Origin: Methylacidiphilum caldifontis
GTDB taxonomy: Bacteria; Verrucomicrobiota; Verrucomicrobiia; Methylacidiphilales; Methylacidiphilaceae
Direction: 5' to 3'
Assembly: GCF_017310505.1 (NCBI RefSeq)
Contig: NZ_CP065957.1
Span: 2,046,001 to 2,110,000 of the forward strand
DNA length: 64,000 nucleotides
This document shows, in pieces, positions 44,242-53,309 of this stretch. The notes beneath the pieces are model-generated. The model did not search any database, was not told the DNA's origin, and saw only the letters and a list, made by a program, of their open reading frames with translations. Every line of letters starts with the position of its first letter. Position 1 is the stretch's first letter. A program made the position numbers and the translations under genes.

Positions 44242-45255
44242 ATGAAAGCTGTTCGCATAGAAAAATTTGGTCTTGATGGATTATCACTTGTTGAAATGCC
44301 AGCTCCTTCTCAACCTAGGAAGGGAGAAATTATCGTAAAACTTAAAGCCATTTCTTTGAATTTTCGTGATCTCTTGATGATCAAAGGGCTTTATAATCCT
44401 GATCAACCTTTACCTCTCATTCCTTGTTCAGATGGTGCGGGGGAGGTGGTGGCTGTGGCAGAGGATGTGCAATCGGTCAAGGTCGGGGATAGGGTAGTTG
44501 GTACTTTTTTCCAAAACTGGAATGCTGGTCCTTATGAAAAAAGATATGGGAAAGCTGTGTTGGGAGGTCCCCTAGATGGCACGCTGGCTGAATATATCTG
44601 TTTAAAAGAAGAAGGAGTGGTTCCTATCCCCAGGCATTTAAGCTTTGAAGAAGCTTCAACACTACCTTGTGCAGCACTTACAGCGTGGAACGCAATCGTT
44701 GAGCAGGCTAAAGTAACCCCTGGACAAACGGTCGTTGTGCAAGGCAGTGGAGGGGTCAGTCTTTTTGCTTTACAGTTTGCTTTAGCTTGTGGGGCAGAGG
44801 TGATTTTTCTTTCAAGAAATGAAGAAAAAATAAAAAGAGCAAAGGAACTAGGGGCTAGGGAAGGTATAAATACATCGAGGTGCGAAAACTGGAGTCATGA
44901 ACTAAAAGAACTTACCGAGGGCAGGGGAGCAGATGTTATTGTCAATGTGCTGGGAGCGGATTTGAATGAATGTGTCAAATCGGTAAGCTTTGGGGGATTG
45001 ATCTGTGCAATAGGCATATTGAAGGGGGTTAGAACCGAAGTGGATGTTGTTTCAATCCTTATGAGACAAGTTAAAATCCAGGGGATTTATGTGGGTAACA
45101 GATTGATGTTTGAATCGATGAACAGGGCTATTGAAAAACTGAACATAAAACCGATCATTGGCCAGCACTTTTCTTTTGATCGTTACAGGGAAGCATTCTC
45201 GTTGTTGGAAAGTGGAAATCATTTTGGAAAGATTGTCATCAAAATGGCTGAATGA
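44242..45255 (+). CDS. MDR-family (zinc-independent) alcohol dehydrogenase / quinone oxidoreductase
   Basis: A 337-residue medium-chain dehydrogenase/reductase. PCSDGAGEVVAVAEDVQSVK and GDRVVGTFFQNW lie in the catalytic half; VVVQGSGGVSLFALQFALAC is the nucleotide-binding Rossmann motif. The residues that bind catalytic zinc in classical ADHs (an initial C-x-x-D/H pair and the structural four-cysteine lobe) are not evident, pointing to the NAD(P)H:quinone-oxidoreductase-like subgroup. The substrate is unknown. It follows the lptE-like gene by 18 bases and may be read from the same message, although no functional link is apparent. Confidence 0.8.
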   Translation: MKAVRIEKFGLDGLSLVEMPAPSQPRKGEIIVKLKAISLNFRDLLMIKGLYNPDQPLPLIPCSDGAGEVVAVAEDVQSVKVGDRVVGTFFQNWNAGPYEKRYGKAVLGGPLDGTLAEYICLKEEGVVPIPRHLSFEEASTLPCAALTAWNAIVEQAKVTPGQTVVVQGSGGVSLFALQFALACGAEVIFLSRNEEKIKRAKELGAREGINTSRCENWSHELKELTEGRGADVIVNVLGADLNECVKSVSFGGLICAIGILKGVRTEVDVVSILMRQVKIQGIYVGNRLMFESMNRAIEKLNIKPIIGQHFSFDRYREAFSLLESGNHFGKIVIKMAE

Positions 45256-45465
45256 CATCAGCTTTAGTTTCAAATTTGACGGTTGATTTTAACCGCAAAA
45301 AATCTCCCGTATTGAGTTGGCTTTAAGTTTAACCCAATAATTGCAGCCGCCCAATGATAAAGCGACTAGCCGATATTTGTACAAAGGGTTTATGGAAGCA
45401 GAAAAGAGAGCGGTGCATAGAGTCGAGTTGACCTTGGTTAATCTTGGACGGTCTATTGCTTAATC

Positions 45466-46239
45466 TTAAGCCGGGGGAAGGAAATAAAAAGGGCCGATTT
45501 GCAGTTGATTTTTTATTTTTTCGTAAAGTGTAGATTTAGCTTTTTCAACCGCCTGAGGAAGATCTAAACCTTGGGCTAGGAAAACGGCTGTTGCAGAAGC
45601 CAAGGAGCAACCTGTTCCATGGGGATTAGCATTAAGAATTCGGGGCAGTTCAAAATTGTAAGTTTTTCCCTTGTAATGAAGAACATCAATAGTGGTTTTA
45701 CCCTGCAGATGTCCTCCTTTGATCAAGAATGAACTCTGATATTGCTCAGAAAGGTCTTGAGCAACGTGAAGGATATCATCTGGATTTTCGATCCTGAACC
45801 CGCTTAATATTTCAGCTTCTTCAAGGTTAGGAGTAACAACGGTCGCTAAAGGAAAAAGATTTTTAGCCAGTTCTTCTTCCATTCCAGGTTCAGCAAGGGA
45901 ATCTCCATTACCTGCAGCTAAGACTGGGTCAACGACTATGGGAGCCTTAATTTTAAATTTCTGGATTAATTCGGCTATTTTTTGGGGAAGCTCTTTTTTG
46001 TAAAGCATACCGATTTTAATGGCGCTGATAGGAAAAAAATCGAGGATGGAATGGAATTGAGATTCGATAATGGATGAAGGAAGATGATAGAGGGCTTCGA
46101 CTCGACCGGGATGTTCAGCAACAACGCAGGTGATTATAGTTGTCCCATAAGCTCCAAGACTTGTGACAGTCTTCAAGTCACCTTGGACCCCTGCTCCACA
46201 ACTACAGTCAGAACCGCCTATAATAAGAATACCAATCAT
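45466..46239 (-). CDS. thiD: Hydroxymethylpyrimidine (phosphate) kinase
   Basis: A 257-residue ribokinase-fold enzyme. GGSDCSCGAGVQGDLKTVTS is the ThiD N-terminal signature (usually GSDSGGGAGIQADLKT), followed by IKIGMLYKKELPQKIAELI, VVDPVLAAGNGDSLAEPGM, TPNLEEAEILSGF, LIKGGHLQG and the anion-hole NPHGTGCSLASATAVFLAQG, whose aspartate neighbour is the catalytic G-T-G-C/D site. It phosphorylates HMP and HMP-P in thiamine synthesis. No other thi genes are present and no TPP riboswitch was recognised in the 60-base gap to apaG. The Ser-Cys substitutions in the first loop are slightly unusual. Confidence 0.9.
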   Translation of the reverse strand: MIGILIIGGSDCSCGAGVQGDLKTVTSLGAYGTTIITCVVAEHPGRVEALYHLPSSIIESQFHSILDFFPISAIKIGMLYKKELPQKIAELIQKFKIKAPIVVDPVLAAGNGDSLAEPGMEEELAKNLFPLATVVTPNLEEAEILSGFRIENPDDILHVAQDLSEQYQSSFLIKGGHLQGKTTIDVLHYKGKTYNFELPRILNANPHGTGCSLASATAVFLAQGLDLPQAVEKAKSTLYEKIKNQLQIGPFYFLPPA

Positions 46240-46299
46240 CTTGTGAATCTATGTAAAAAAGATAAAATGATCTAGAAGGAAAAACAAATAAACTTTCAG

Positions 46300-46689
46300 A
46301 TGCCGCAGTTCCTAAAAAAAATTGATGATGTTAAAGTCATTATTGAACATTTAGAGTTCGAACGAACAAAAGATCCTTCTTCATATTACCTTTATGTGTG
46401 TTTTTATTATATTTCGATTGTTAATTTAAGTCCGCAGACCATTGTTCTTAAGGGTAGAAAATGGATTGTGACTAACGATTTGGGAGAAAAGATGGTGATT
46501 GAGGGGATGGGTATTGTAGGAGCTTACCCTAAATTACGATTAGGTGAGAAATTCCGCTACTCAAGCCACCACATTTTCTCCAGGCCGAGCGTGGCCGAAG
46601 GCGCTTATTTTGGAATAGATTCTGAAGGATTTCCCATCGTTGTGCCGATACCCAAGTTTTCACTTTTGATTCCTCAACAAATAGATTGA
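46300..46689 (+). CDS. apaG: ApaG/DUF525-domain protein
   Basis: A 129-residue protein with the ApaG immunoglobulin-like fold: YYISIVNLSPQTIVLKGRKW, IVTNDLGEKMVIEGMGIVGA and YPKLRLGEKFRYSSHHIF, the last being the conserved P-x-L-x-x-G-e-x-f-x-Y-x-S. Its cellular role is not well defined. It is divergent from thiD with only 60 bases between starts, so the two promoters must overlap. Structured DNA follows the stop codon. Confidence 0.82.
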   Translation: MPQFLKKIDDVKVIIEHLEFERTKDPSSYYLYVCFYYISIVNLSPQTIVLKGRKWIVTNDLGEKMVIEGMGIVGAYPKLRLGEKFRYSSHHIFSRPSVAEGAYFGIDSEGFPIVVPIPKFSLLIPQQID

Positions 46690-46710
46690 GAACCTCGTTT
46701 TCTGGTTTGA

Positions 46711-46750
46711 ATTGTAAGGCACGACTTCGGCCTTCAATGCCCTCGCAGGG
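46711..46750. other. Two adjacent hairpins after apaG
   Basis: The 511 bases between apaG and the RRM gene contain no gene I can support (a 165-codon open frame at 46912-47409 runs out of frame through the RRM gene). Near the apaG end, ATTGTAAGGC (46711-46720) pairs with GCCTTCAAT (46730-46738) through a 9-pair stem with one bulged T and a loop of 9; CCCTCGCAGGG (46740-46750) follows. No T-run follows, so this is not a standard terminator. It may be an RNA element or a dispersed palindromic repeat. The remaining leader (about 46760-47190) is AT-rich and featureless to me. Confidence 0.4.
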
Positions 46751-47200
46751 TAAAATGGGTAGAGGGATGAAAAAATTTTGAACAATTTCAATTTTAATTT
46801 ATTTTAATAGTGAGTCATATTTAATCGGCCTACAGGGAATAGTTTATGACTAACAAACAATGGCAAAAGTGTAATATAGGGTTATTAAATAAAAGGCTAT
46901 AAATTAAATCAATGAATTGTGAATCCAGAATGGATAAAGGGATAGTAAAGGGAAACCCTCAAAATTATCTTTTTTGTGAATACTTCTTTCCCCCGGTTCT
47001 AAACGCTGAACTTAGGGGAAACTTACTCGGATTAAATCAAATCGTTTATTGGGTAATATCCTTTTTCCTAGCCGTTGAGAATAAGTGTCTTATAAAACGG
47101 CTAATTTTATTTGCTTTCTGTATTATAAAAAAACGGGAACCCTCTGAGGCCGTAAGCAATAAACAATCCATACCTGGGTTCATCAAGAAAGGAAACTTCA

Positions 47201-47920
47201 ATGAAAGAGCGTCAATTAAAAACTGGTCGCAGGAAAATTTCTCCTCGGAAATATACAAGGAAAAACCGTTATTTTCAGCGGACAGAAGAGATAAAAAAAG
47301 CCAAAGTTCCTTTTTGGCAGAACTTGAAAGAAAAACTCATCGCTTATTGGGAAAATCTTTTTGGCCATCGCACTGGAAAAGAGCTTTCTGTTTCAAGCAA
47401 AACAGATAGGAGACAAGAACCAAGAATAGAGGAAAAGAAAGGCTTGGATAAATCTCCTGAGAGGGTTTCACAGCAGAAACCTAAAGAACAGTCCAGTACC
47501 ATTCAGGAGTGGTCACCCAAGGGAAATGGTACGCCTGCTCAATCCTACGAAACAAAAAGCCCTTCAGAAAATCAAGCTGAACAGCCTACAACTGTTGATC
47601 AAAAGGAAATTCCCTCTCAGCCAGAACCTCTGCCTGTTGAACAAACGGTTACGTCTAACAAACTCTATGTTGGTAATCTGCCTTACAATTTGACCGACAG
47701 CGATCTGTTTGAAATCTTTGCCAAGATTGGTCCAATAAAAAACGTTGAAATTGTCAGGGATAGGAAATCGAATCGGACCAAAGGATTTGGTTTTGTCGAG
47801 ATGGCTGACCTGGAATCCGCTCGCAAAGCTGCTACTGTTCTAAACAGGATTGAAATTATGGGCAGACGCATTATCGTTACTGGTGCGAAATCCGAAAGAA
47901 AAGACACTACCCAAACTTAA
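47201..47920 (+). CDS. RRM-domain RNA-binding protein with long basic/Gln-rich N-terminal arm
   Basis: A 239-residue cytoplasmic protein. The C-terminal RNA-recognition motif starts at about residue 150: RNP2 is LYVGNLPY and RNP1 is KGFGFVEM, with the expected NKLYVGNLPYNLTDSDLFEI and EIVRDRKSNRTKGFGFVEM context. The first about 140 residues are basic then Gln/Pro/Glu-rich and probably disordered (KQGRR-like start, PSENQAEQPTTVDQKEIPSQ). Bacterial single-RRM proteins are often cold- or stress-responsive RNA-binding proteins, but these usually are about 100 residues long; the long N-arm is the odd feature. AAAGGA lies about eight bases before the ATG. tyrS follows 45 bases later. Confidence 0.85.
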   Translation: MKERQLKTGRRKISPRKYTRKNRYFQRTEEIKKAKVPFWQNLKEKLIAYWENLFGHRTGKELSVSSKTDRRQEPRIEEKKGLDKSPERVSQQKPKEQSSTIQEWSPKGNGTPAQSYETKSPSENQAEQPTTVDQKEIPSQPEPLPVEQTVTSNKLYVGNLPYNLTDSDLFEIFAKIGPIKNVEIVRDRKSNRTKGFGFVEMADLESARKAATVLNRIEIMGRRIIVTGAKSERKDTTQT

Positions 47921-47965
47921 AAACAAGTTGTCTTTGATAAAAAAGAAAAAAGATGAGTAACGATT

Positions 47966-49126
47966 ATGCAATCTCAGTTGGCCTTGTTAACAAAGGGGAC
48001 TGAACAGGTAGTTAGCGTAGAAGAATTAGAGAAACTGCTTTCCCTTGGTAAGAAGTTGCGGGTGAAATTCGGAGTTGATCCGACTTCTCCTCATCTTCAT
48101 CTGGGTCATGCCCTATCTTTGCTTAAGCTCAGGCAATTCCAGGACCTAGGGCATCAGGTTCTTTTGGTCATTGGTGATTTTACCGCTTCCATTGGAGATC
48201 CAAGCGGAAGAAATACCACTCGGCCCGTGATCTCCAGGGAAGAGATTCTAACCAACGCCAAGACCTATACCGATCAAGCCTTTAAAATCCTTAACAAAGA
48301 GAGTACAGAGATCTTTTTTAATGGAAATTGGTTCAACGAAATGTCGGCTGAAAAGCTTCTTTCTCTTGGTCGCAGGGTAACCGTGAACCATCTGTTGCAC
48401 AGGCAAGATTTTCATGACCGTATTTCAAAAGATCAATCCATTTTTCTCCATGAGTTTTTTTATCCCATCTTGCAGGCATGGGATTCTGTTAAGGTTTGTG
48501 CAGACATCGAGATTGGGGGAAGGGATCAACTCTTTAATATGCTTTTGGGCAGGGATTTCCAGAAAGATGAAGGGATGACTCCCCAGGTGGTTATCACTTT
48601 GCCTATTCTTGAAGGCTTGGATGGGGTTAAAAAAATGAGCAAATCGCTCGGCAATGATATCGGCATTACTGAATCTCCCAAGGAAATGTTTGGTAAGACC
48701 ATGAGCATTTCCGATGAGCTGATGAAAAGGTGGTTTTTGGTGCTTTTTGGCGAAGAACTTGGTAATTGCTCTAATCCCATGGAAGAAAAAAAGAGGCTTG
48801 CTGAAAAAATCGTTACCCTTTTTCATGGCAGGGAAGAAGCCTTGAAGGCTAGGGAGGAATTTGAGCGGATCTTTTCAAGAAGAGAGATTCCCCAACAGAT
48901 GCCTGTATTTAGTTTTCCTCAAAAATCGATGGCTATTGTGGATTTACTCCTTGCGGTGGGTGCAGTAAAAAGCAAATCCGAAGGCAGAAGGTTGATCAGT
49001 CAGGGTGGAGTCGATTTCCAGGGGAAAAAACTGACGGATATTCATAGCGTTGTTGAACTTAAGGATGGATCTATTTTAAGGTGTGGAAAGAGGTTTTTTG
49101 CCCAAATTAAATCCGATAATTCTTAA
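47966..49126 (+). CDS. tyrS: Tyrosyl-tRNA synthetase
   Basis: A 386-residue class I synthetase. HLHLGHAL (43-50) is the HIGH-type motif, KMSKS occupies 223-227, and GDFTASIGDPSGRNTTRP and GGRDQLFNMLLGRDFQ give the expected substrate sites. A C-terminal S4-type RNA-binding domain is visible (KSEGRRLISQGGVDFQGKKL). The overall form, with IGDPSGR and the short length, resembles the TyrZ type rather than the longer TyrS of E. coli. It charges tRNA-Tyr. No T-box leader is seen upstream. Its end converges on the SulP gene with 39 bases between. Confidence 0.95.
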   Translation: MQSQLALLTKGTEQVVSVEELEKLLSLGKKLRVKFGVDPTSPHLHLGHALSLLKLRQFQDLGHQVLLVIGDFTASIGDPSGRNTTRPVISREEILTNAKTYTDQAFKILNKESTEIFFNGNWFNEMSAEKLLSLGRRVTVNHLLHRQDFHDRISKDQSIFLHEFFYPILQAWDSVKVCADIEIGGRDQLFNMLLGRDFQKDEGMTPQVVITLPILEGLDGVKKMSKSLGNDIGITESPKEMFGKTMSISDELMKRWFLVLFGEELGNCSNPMEEKKRLAEKIVTLFHGREEALKAREEFERIFSRREIPQQMPVFSFPQKSMAIVDLLLAVGAVKSKSEGRRLISQGGVDFQGKKLTDIHSVVELKDGSILRCGKRFFAQIKSDNS

Positions 49127-49165
49127 GTTTTCCTTTTTAACTTCCTGTAACTGGGAAAGACTTTC

Positions 49166-51013
49166 TTATTTCTTGGGAAGACTTTCGAAGAAGATCTTCA
49201 CTTCACTTTCCTTTTTACCTAAAAGTTCTTGGGCTCTAATTAAAGCTTGACGCGTTGAAAGATTGGGATGAAGAGGAATGAGAGGAAACACATTTTTCCT
49301 TCCTATTCGATCCAATACGCCTGAGTTTCGTAAGACGCGAAAAACGGGTCGAATGACACCGCTGATAAGAAGGAATTTTCCCTGTTCTGTAAGCCAATGG
49401 TGTAACTCTTCGATCGCCATGGCATTGGTAGCATCCAAATGGTGAGCGTTACGCATTCTTAGAATAACCACTCGAATTTTTGGATTTAAAGAGAGAATTT
49501 TATTAATCTGGGTTCTAAACAGTTCAGAAACGCCAAAAAACAGTTCCCCTTCGATATGAATAATGGAAATATCAGGATGTATAGTTTTTTCTCCCTTGAT
49601 TTTTTCTCTTAGATCCCCCTGTTCAGTATCAAAAGTATATTCAACGAAGAAAGGTTCTCCAGCTTGCTTAAGGAAAAAAAGAATGGAGGCTCCAATCCCA
49701 AGCCCTATGGCAAAATCAAGAGGGGTAAGCAGGGCACCGATAAAAGTAACGATAAAGACAGCAAAATCAAACCGGGTGGCAGTAAGAGCTATTTTTATTT
49801 CCTTTGGATTGATCAGGGACAGTCCCGCACTGATAACGAGGGCCGAAAGAGCGGGAATCGGGATAAATCCAAGCAGTGGACCACCGAAAAGCAGGGCAAT
49901 AGACATAAGGATGCCACTCCAGAAATTGGCAAGTTGGGTGGCAGGTTTACTTGCCCAATTCAATGCTGACCTTGTTAAGGATCCCGATACAGGCATTCCA
50001 CTAAAAAAACTACACCCGATGTTGGCTATACCTTGGGCAAAAAGGTCACGATTGAGTTCAAGAGGTTCACCCGTTCTATTGGAAAGAGATCTTGCAATAC
50101 CTGTTCCTTCTACGGCTGCAAAAAAAGCCAAAGCAAAAGACATGCTGGCTAGAGTTGAAAACCAATGGAAATTCACCGTAGGCAAGGTAACGGGCCAGAA
50201 TGCCATCGGAATGGGTTTAAGAAATTCGATTTTCAGATGAAAATACTGGAAGAAATAGCCAAGGACACTCATTAAGAAAAGGGAGATGGCAATTGCTGGA
50301 ATTTTGGGAAAGCGTTTCTTGAGCCACCACCAACACCCCAAAGAACATATGCCCATGACTACCGATGGCCATTGCGTTAAATTAATCCGTTGTAAAGTTT
50401 GTACAACGATGTCAAAAAAAGTATAAGCTTCATGGAGATCAAAACCTAGCACCCGGTGAAGTTGACCTCCAATAATAAGCAGAGAAGCCCCTGTAATGTA
50501 TCCTACGACGACTGTTCTTGAAACGTACTGAGTTAATCCCGCCATTCGGAAAAGGCTTACCAGGATCAGGATAATCCCTACAAAAAGGAGCACAAAGGGC
50601 AGGGTAGATAATTTATCTACCTGTTTCTCTATGTTTAAATAAGTACTAAAAAGAAGAACTGAAGTGGCATTGGTGGGACCAAGGACGACATAGCGCGAAC
50701 TTTGGAAAAGAGGGCCTAATAGCGAGGAAATAGCACAGGCATAAAGGCCATATTGAACGGGCAGTCCAGCTATAAGAGCATAAGCCATTCCTTGGGGGAT
50801 AGATAACAAAGCGACATTTATTCCCGCTTTGAAATCGGTTTGAAACTTTTCTTTCGAATAGTTTTTTAAAGTATTCCTGAAAGGACCAAGATCAAATTGC
50901 AATTCATGAAATTGGTCTTTGAGGAGATCTTTCCATCTATGTAAAGAGGGTTTGAACCTTCTTGTCAACAATTTAAGATTGTGTCTGAATCTAAACCCAT
51001 CTTTTGGAGCCAT
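49166..51013 (-). CDS. SulP-family anion transporter with STAS domain
   Basis: A 615-residue integral membrane protein. The SulP core begins AGINVALLSIPQGMAYALIA, a strong family signature, and continues through YGLYACAISSLLGPLFQSSR, VPLN-type helices and GCSFFSGMPVSGSLTRSALN, giving the usual 12-14 helices. The C-terminal STAS domain spans about 465-590 (DISIIHIEGELFFGVSELFR, VVILRMRNAHHLDATNAMAI). The protein takes up sulfate, bicarbonate or another oxyanion; the substrate cannot be told. Its start overlaps the end of the upstream siroheme-decarboxylase-like gene by 49 bases, so the two are likely cotranscribed. Confidence 0.9.
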   Translation of the reverse strand: MAPKDGFRFRHNLKLLTRRFKPSLHRWKDLLKDQFHELQFDLGPFRNTLKNYSKEKFQTDFKAGINVALLSIPQGMAYALIAGLPVQYGLYACAISSLLGPLFQSSRYVVLGPTNATSVLLFSTYLNIEKQVDKLSTLPFVLLFVGIILILVSLFRMAGLTQYVSRTVVVGYITGASLLIIGGQLHRVLGFDLHEAYTFFDIVVQTLQRINLTQWPSVVMGICSLGCWWWLKKRFPKIPAIAISLFLMSVLGYFFQYFHLKIEFLKPIPMAFWPVTLPTVNFHWFSTLASMSFALAFFAAVEGTGIARSLSNRTGEPLELNRDLFAQGIANIGCSFFSGMPVSGSLTRSALNWASKPATQLANFWSGILMSIALLFGGPLLGFIPIPALSALVISAGLSLINPKEIKIALTATRFDFAVFIVTFIGALLTPLDFAIGLGIGASILFFLKQAGEPFFVEYTFDTEQGDLREKIKGEKTIHPDISIIHIEGELFFGVSELFRTQINKILSLNPKIRVVILRMRNAHHLDATNAMAIEELHHWLTEQGKFLLISGVIRPVFRVLRNSGVLDRIGRKNVFPLIPLHPNLSTRQALIRAQELLGKKESEVKIFFESLPKK

Positions 51014-52116
51014 TGTTTATAAGCCTCAGGGAAAATTTCAGAAGGTTTAATTTCACTTCTTCCTCCCCAAAATATATTGGTATAAGAGACAGGAATTCCC
51101 ACCAATTCCAAGTGATCATCAATCGCCTTTTTATGCGATTCTAGCAGTTCCTTATCCTTTCCATGGGCAACAGCCATGATATTGACATTCCTAAATTCAC
51201 TTCCCGCCTCTCTCCAGTAACAATGAGTAAGGATTTCAAACCTTCCTATTTGACTTCCAGCTTCTATCTCCCTTCCTGGAGGGACCGCCCAATGAAACAG
51301 GGCATTAAATCGAGTTACTCTTTTGCCGTCATAAAGAGGCTTGACATGTTCTAAAAACGTTGAAAACCGTCCAAGAATACCCATTTTTTCGAGTTCCTTG
51401 GCGATAGAAAAAAACTCGTTGTTCTCCATGCCAATGCTTCGAGCTCTTTTCTCCCATAGTCCTTCATCTATCTCTTCCAGGGTCAATTCCTTTTTAAGTA
51501 CGCCAAGAACTTGCCACTGTTTATCGGTTAATTTTTTTAACGATACAGGGTGCATGGAAGCCAAGGTATCGGCTTTGGTTCCTGGAGGAGTTGTTTTTCT
51601 ACGGATATGGCCTACTCCAAGAGTAAAGATCCCTTTTGCAGGCATGATCTTATAATGTTCAGCCTCAATAAAATTTTTTAAAATTTCACAATGCCTTTCC
51701 AAAGAAAATCCTTGAGGAACTTTGAGCGTACTCCAAAGTCGGTAAAGTGAGCCGGCGGCATCGGGAAGCGTAGAGCGAATGACCACATGCCCACTAAAAG
51801 GATCTTTTTGAAACAAGAAGTCAAATGCCCGCTGGAGGATGTTCTCAGGAACTTTCCAGGCAACTAGTGCACCCGGAGCCAAATCGTTGGCAAGAAGCGT
51901 AAGCCTGATCCGACGAATGGTCCCAGCGCAGAACATCGCTCGGATTCGTTCTAAAACGACAGATAAAGGAAGACCCGTAAGCCGGGCTATTTCTTTGAAG
52001 GGATCAGCAATAAATCCCTGTAGTCTATCTTCAGAGACTGAAAGAATTTTTTCGTTAATTTCGTCCTCGATACTCGCTGTGGAATCAAAAGTGGCGTTTG
52101 GCATAATGACTTCCAT
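50965..52116 (-). CDS. Two-domain AsnC/siroheme decarboxylase-like protein (AhbA-AhbB fusion-like)
   Basis: A 383-residue protein made of two similar halves. The first (about 15-165) has a helix-turn-helix reading DPFKEIARLTGLPLSVVLER and AMFCAGTIRRIR, followed by a ferredoxin-like domain. The second (about 200-370) has TDKQWQVLGVLKKELTLEEI, RVTRFNALFHWAVPPGREIE, LTHCYWREAGSEFRNVNIMA and VAHGKDKELLESHKKAIDDH, which match siroheme decarboxylase (AhbA/AhbB, NirDLGH) subunits and the T-H-C/N-Y motif. The corresponding site in the first half reads VVIRSTLPDAAGSLYRLW and lacks T-H-x-Y. Whether it is an enzyme of alternative haem/haem d1 synthesis or a regulator is open; no other tetrapyrrole gene is adjacent. 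Confidence 0.75.
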   Translation of the reverse strand: MEVIMPNATFDSTASIEDEINEKILSVSEDRLQGFIADPFKEIARLTGLPLSVVLERIRAMFCAGTIRRIRLTLLANDLAPGALVAWKVPENILQRAFDFLFQKDPFSGHVVIRSTLPDAAGSLYRLWSTLKVPQGFSLERHCEILKNFIEAEHYKIMPAKGIFTLGVGHIRRKTTPPGTKADTLASMHPVSLKKLTDKQWQVLGVLKKELTLEEIDEGLWEKRARSIGMENNEFFSIAKELEKMGILGRFSTFLEHVKPLYDGKRVTRFNALFHWAVPPGREIEAGSQIGRFEILTHCYWREAGSEFRNVNIMAVAHGKDKELLESHKKAIDDHLELVGIPVSYTNIFWGGRSEIKPSEIFPEAYKQWLQKMGLDSDTILNC

Positions 52117-52139
52117 AATAAATGTAGAAACAATAAAAT

Positions 52140-53282
52140 TTAGAAGGAAGAATTTTTAAGGTTTTTTTCTGAGAAAACCGGTTCTTTTTTGCTTTTAAAA
52201 TTTTCTTCAAGCTTTTGGGCAACTTTATCAGCAAATTGTTCAGTTGTACAGATATAAGAAGGGTCTTGGGCGATATCCGCCGTCCGGTAACCCTCTTTTA
52301 AGACGTCACCTACGGCTGTTCTGATCGCTTGTGCAGCCTCTTCTTCTTGGAAACTGTATTCGAACATCAGTGCACCGGATAAGATTTGAGCAATGGGATT
52401 AGCTATGTTTTTCCCAGCTATATCGGGAGCTGATCCTCCAGCTGGCTCGTACAGTCCAAATTTTGTTGAGCCAATGGAAGCACTGGCCAAAAGCCCTAGG
52501 CTACCAGCAATGCCCGCAGCCTCATCGCTGAGGATATCGCCAAAAAGATTTTCACAGAGAATAACGTCGAACTGTGCAGGTTTTAACACCAGTTGCAAAG
52601 CGGCATTGTCAACATACATGAAATTAAGTTGGACATCAGGATAGTTTTTAGCAATTTCTTTGACGGTTTTCCTCCAAAGAACACTCGATTCCAAGACATT
52701 GGCTTTATCGACAAGGGTTAATTTTTTCCTGCGCCGTAAAGCGATCTCGAAAGCGACGGCGCTTACTCTTTCTATTTCGGAGGTTTCATAGACGAGGGTA
52801 TCGATCGCTTTTTCTCCCTGCTCAGTATATATTTTACCTTTGGGTTGACCGAAATAGATTCCTCCAGTCAGTTCTCTAACGATGATCAGATCTACTCCAG
52901 AAGCGATTTGCGGTTTCAATGGAGAAGCATCGAGCAATTCGGGATAACAAGATACAGGTCTTAGGTTGGCAAAAAGCGAAAAAGTCTTTCTTAAAGGAAG
53001 AAGAGCTGCTCGTTCAGGTTGTTTTTCAGGAGGAAGACTGTCCCATTGTTTGCCTCCGACGGCTCCAAAAAAAATCGCTTGGGACCTTTTACAAATTTCT
53101 AGGGTTTCAAGAGGAAGGGCTTTGCCTGTCGCCTCAATGGCGGTTCCTCCCACTAAAGCTTCTTCGAAAATTAACTCAAAACCGTATAAGTGGGAAGCCA
53201 ATCTAAGGATAGGAATAGTGGCACGAACAAGTTCCGGTCCTATACCATCTCCAGATAAAACAGCTACACGATAGGTTTTCAT
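52140..53282 (-). CDS. leuB: 3-isopropylmalate dehydrogenase
   Basis: A 380-residue isocitrate/isopropylmalate dehydrogenase. The N-terminus RVAVLSGDGIGPELVRATIP is canonical; LFANLRPVSCYPELLDASPL, REL-TGGIYFGQPKG, LTLVDKANVLESSVLWRK, NLFGDILSDEAAGIAGSLGL and EPAGGSAPDIAGKNIANPIA follow in the order expected for LeuB. It oxidises 3-isopropylmalate in leucine biosynthesis. A tail of about 18 residues rich in Lys/Ser/Asn extends beyond the usual end. It lies 27 bases downstream of leuD and 23 bases upstream of the AsnC-like gene. Confidence 0.95.
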   Translation of the reverse strand: MKTYRVAVLSGDGIGPELVRATIPILRLASHLYGFELIFEEALVGGTAIEATGKALPLETLEICKRSQAIFFGAVGGKQWDSLPPEKQPERAALLPLRKTFSLFANLRPVSCYPELLDASPLKPQIASGVDLIIVRELTGGIYFGQPKGKIYTEQGEKAIDTLVYETSEIERVSAVAFEIALRRRKKLTLVDKANVLESSVLWRKTVKEIAKNYPDVQLNFMYVDNAALQLVLKPAQFDVILCENLFGDILSDEAAGIAGSLGLLASASIGSTKFGLYEPAGGSAPDIAGKNIANPIAQILSGALMFEYSFQEEEAAQAIRTAVGDVLKEGYRTADIAQDPSYICTTEQFADKVAQKLEENFKSKKEPVFSEKNLKNSSF

Positions 53283-53309
53283 AAGGATAAAAAAAGAAAC
53301 TCCATCAAT

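Noticed and set aside
45256-45465. Terminator hairpin (CGGTT/AACCG) between the MDR gene and thiD
   Set aside because: No T-run follows the stem in either direction; the 210-base gap shows no gene or tRNA either.
46912-47409. 165-codon plus-strand open frame
   Set aside because: It runs out of frame through the start of the RRM gene, has no recognisable motif, and its residue mix is that of a chance frame.
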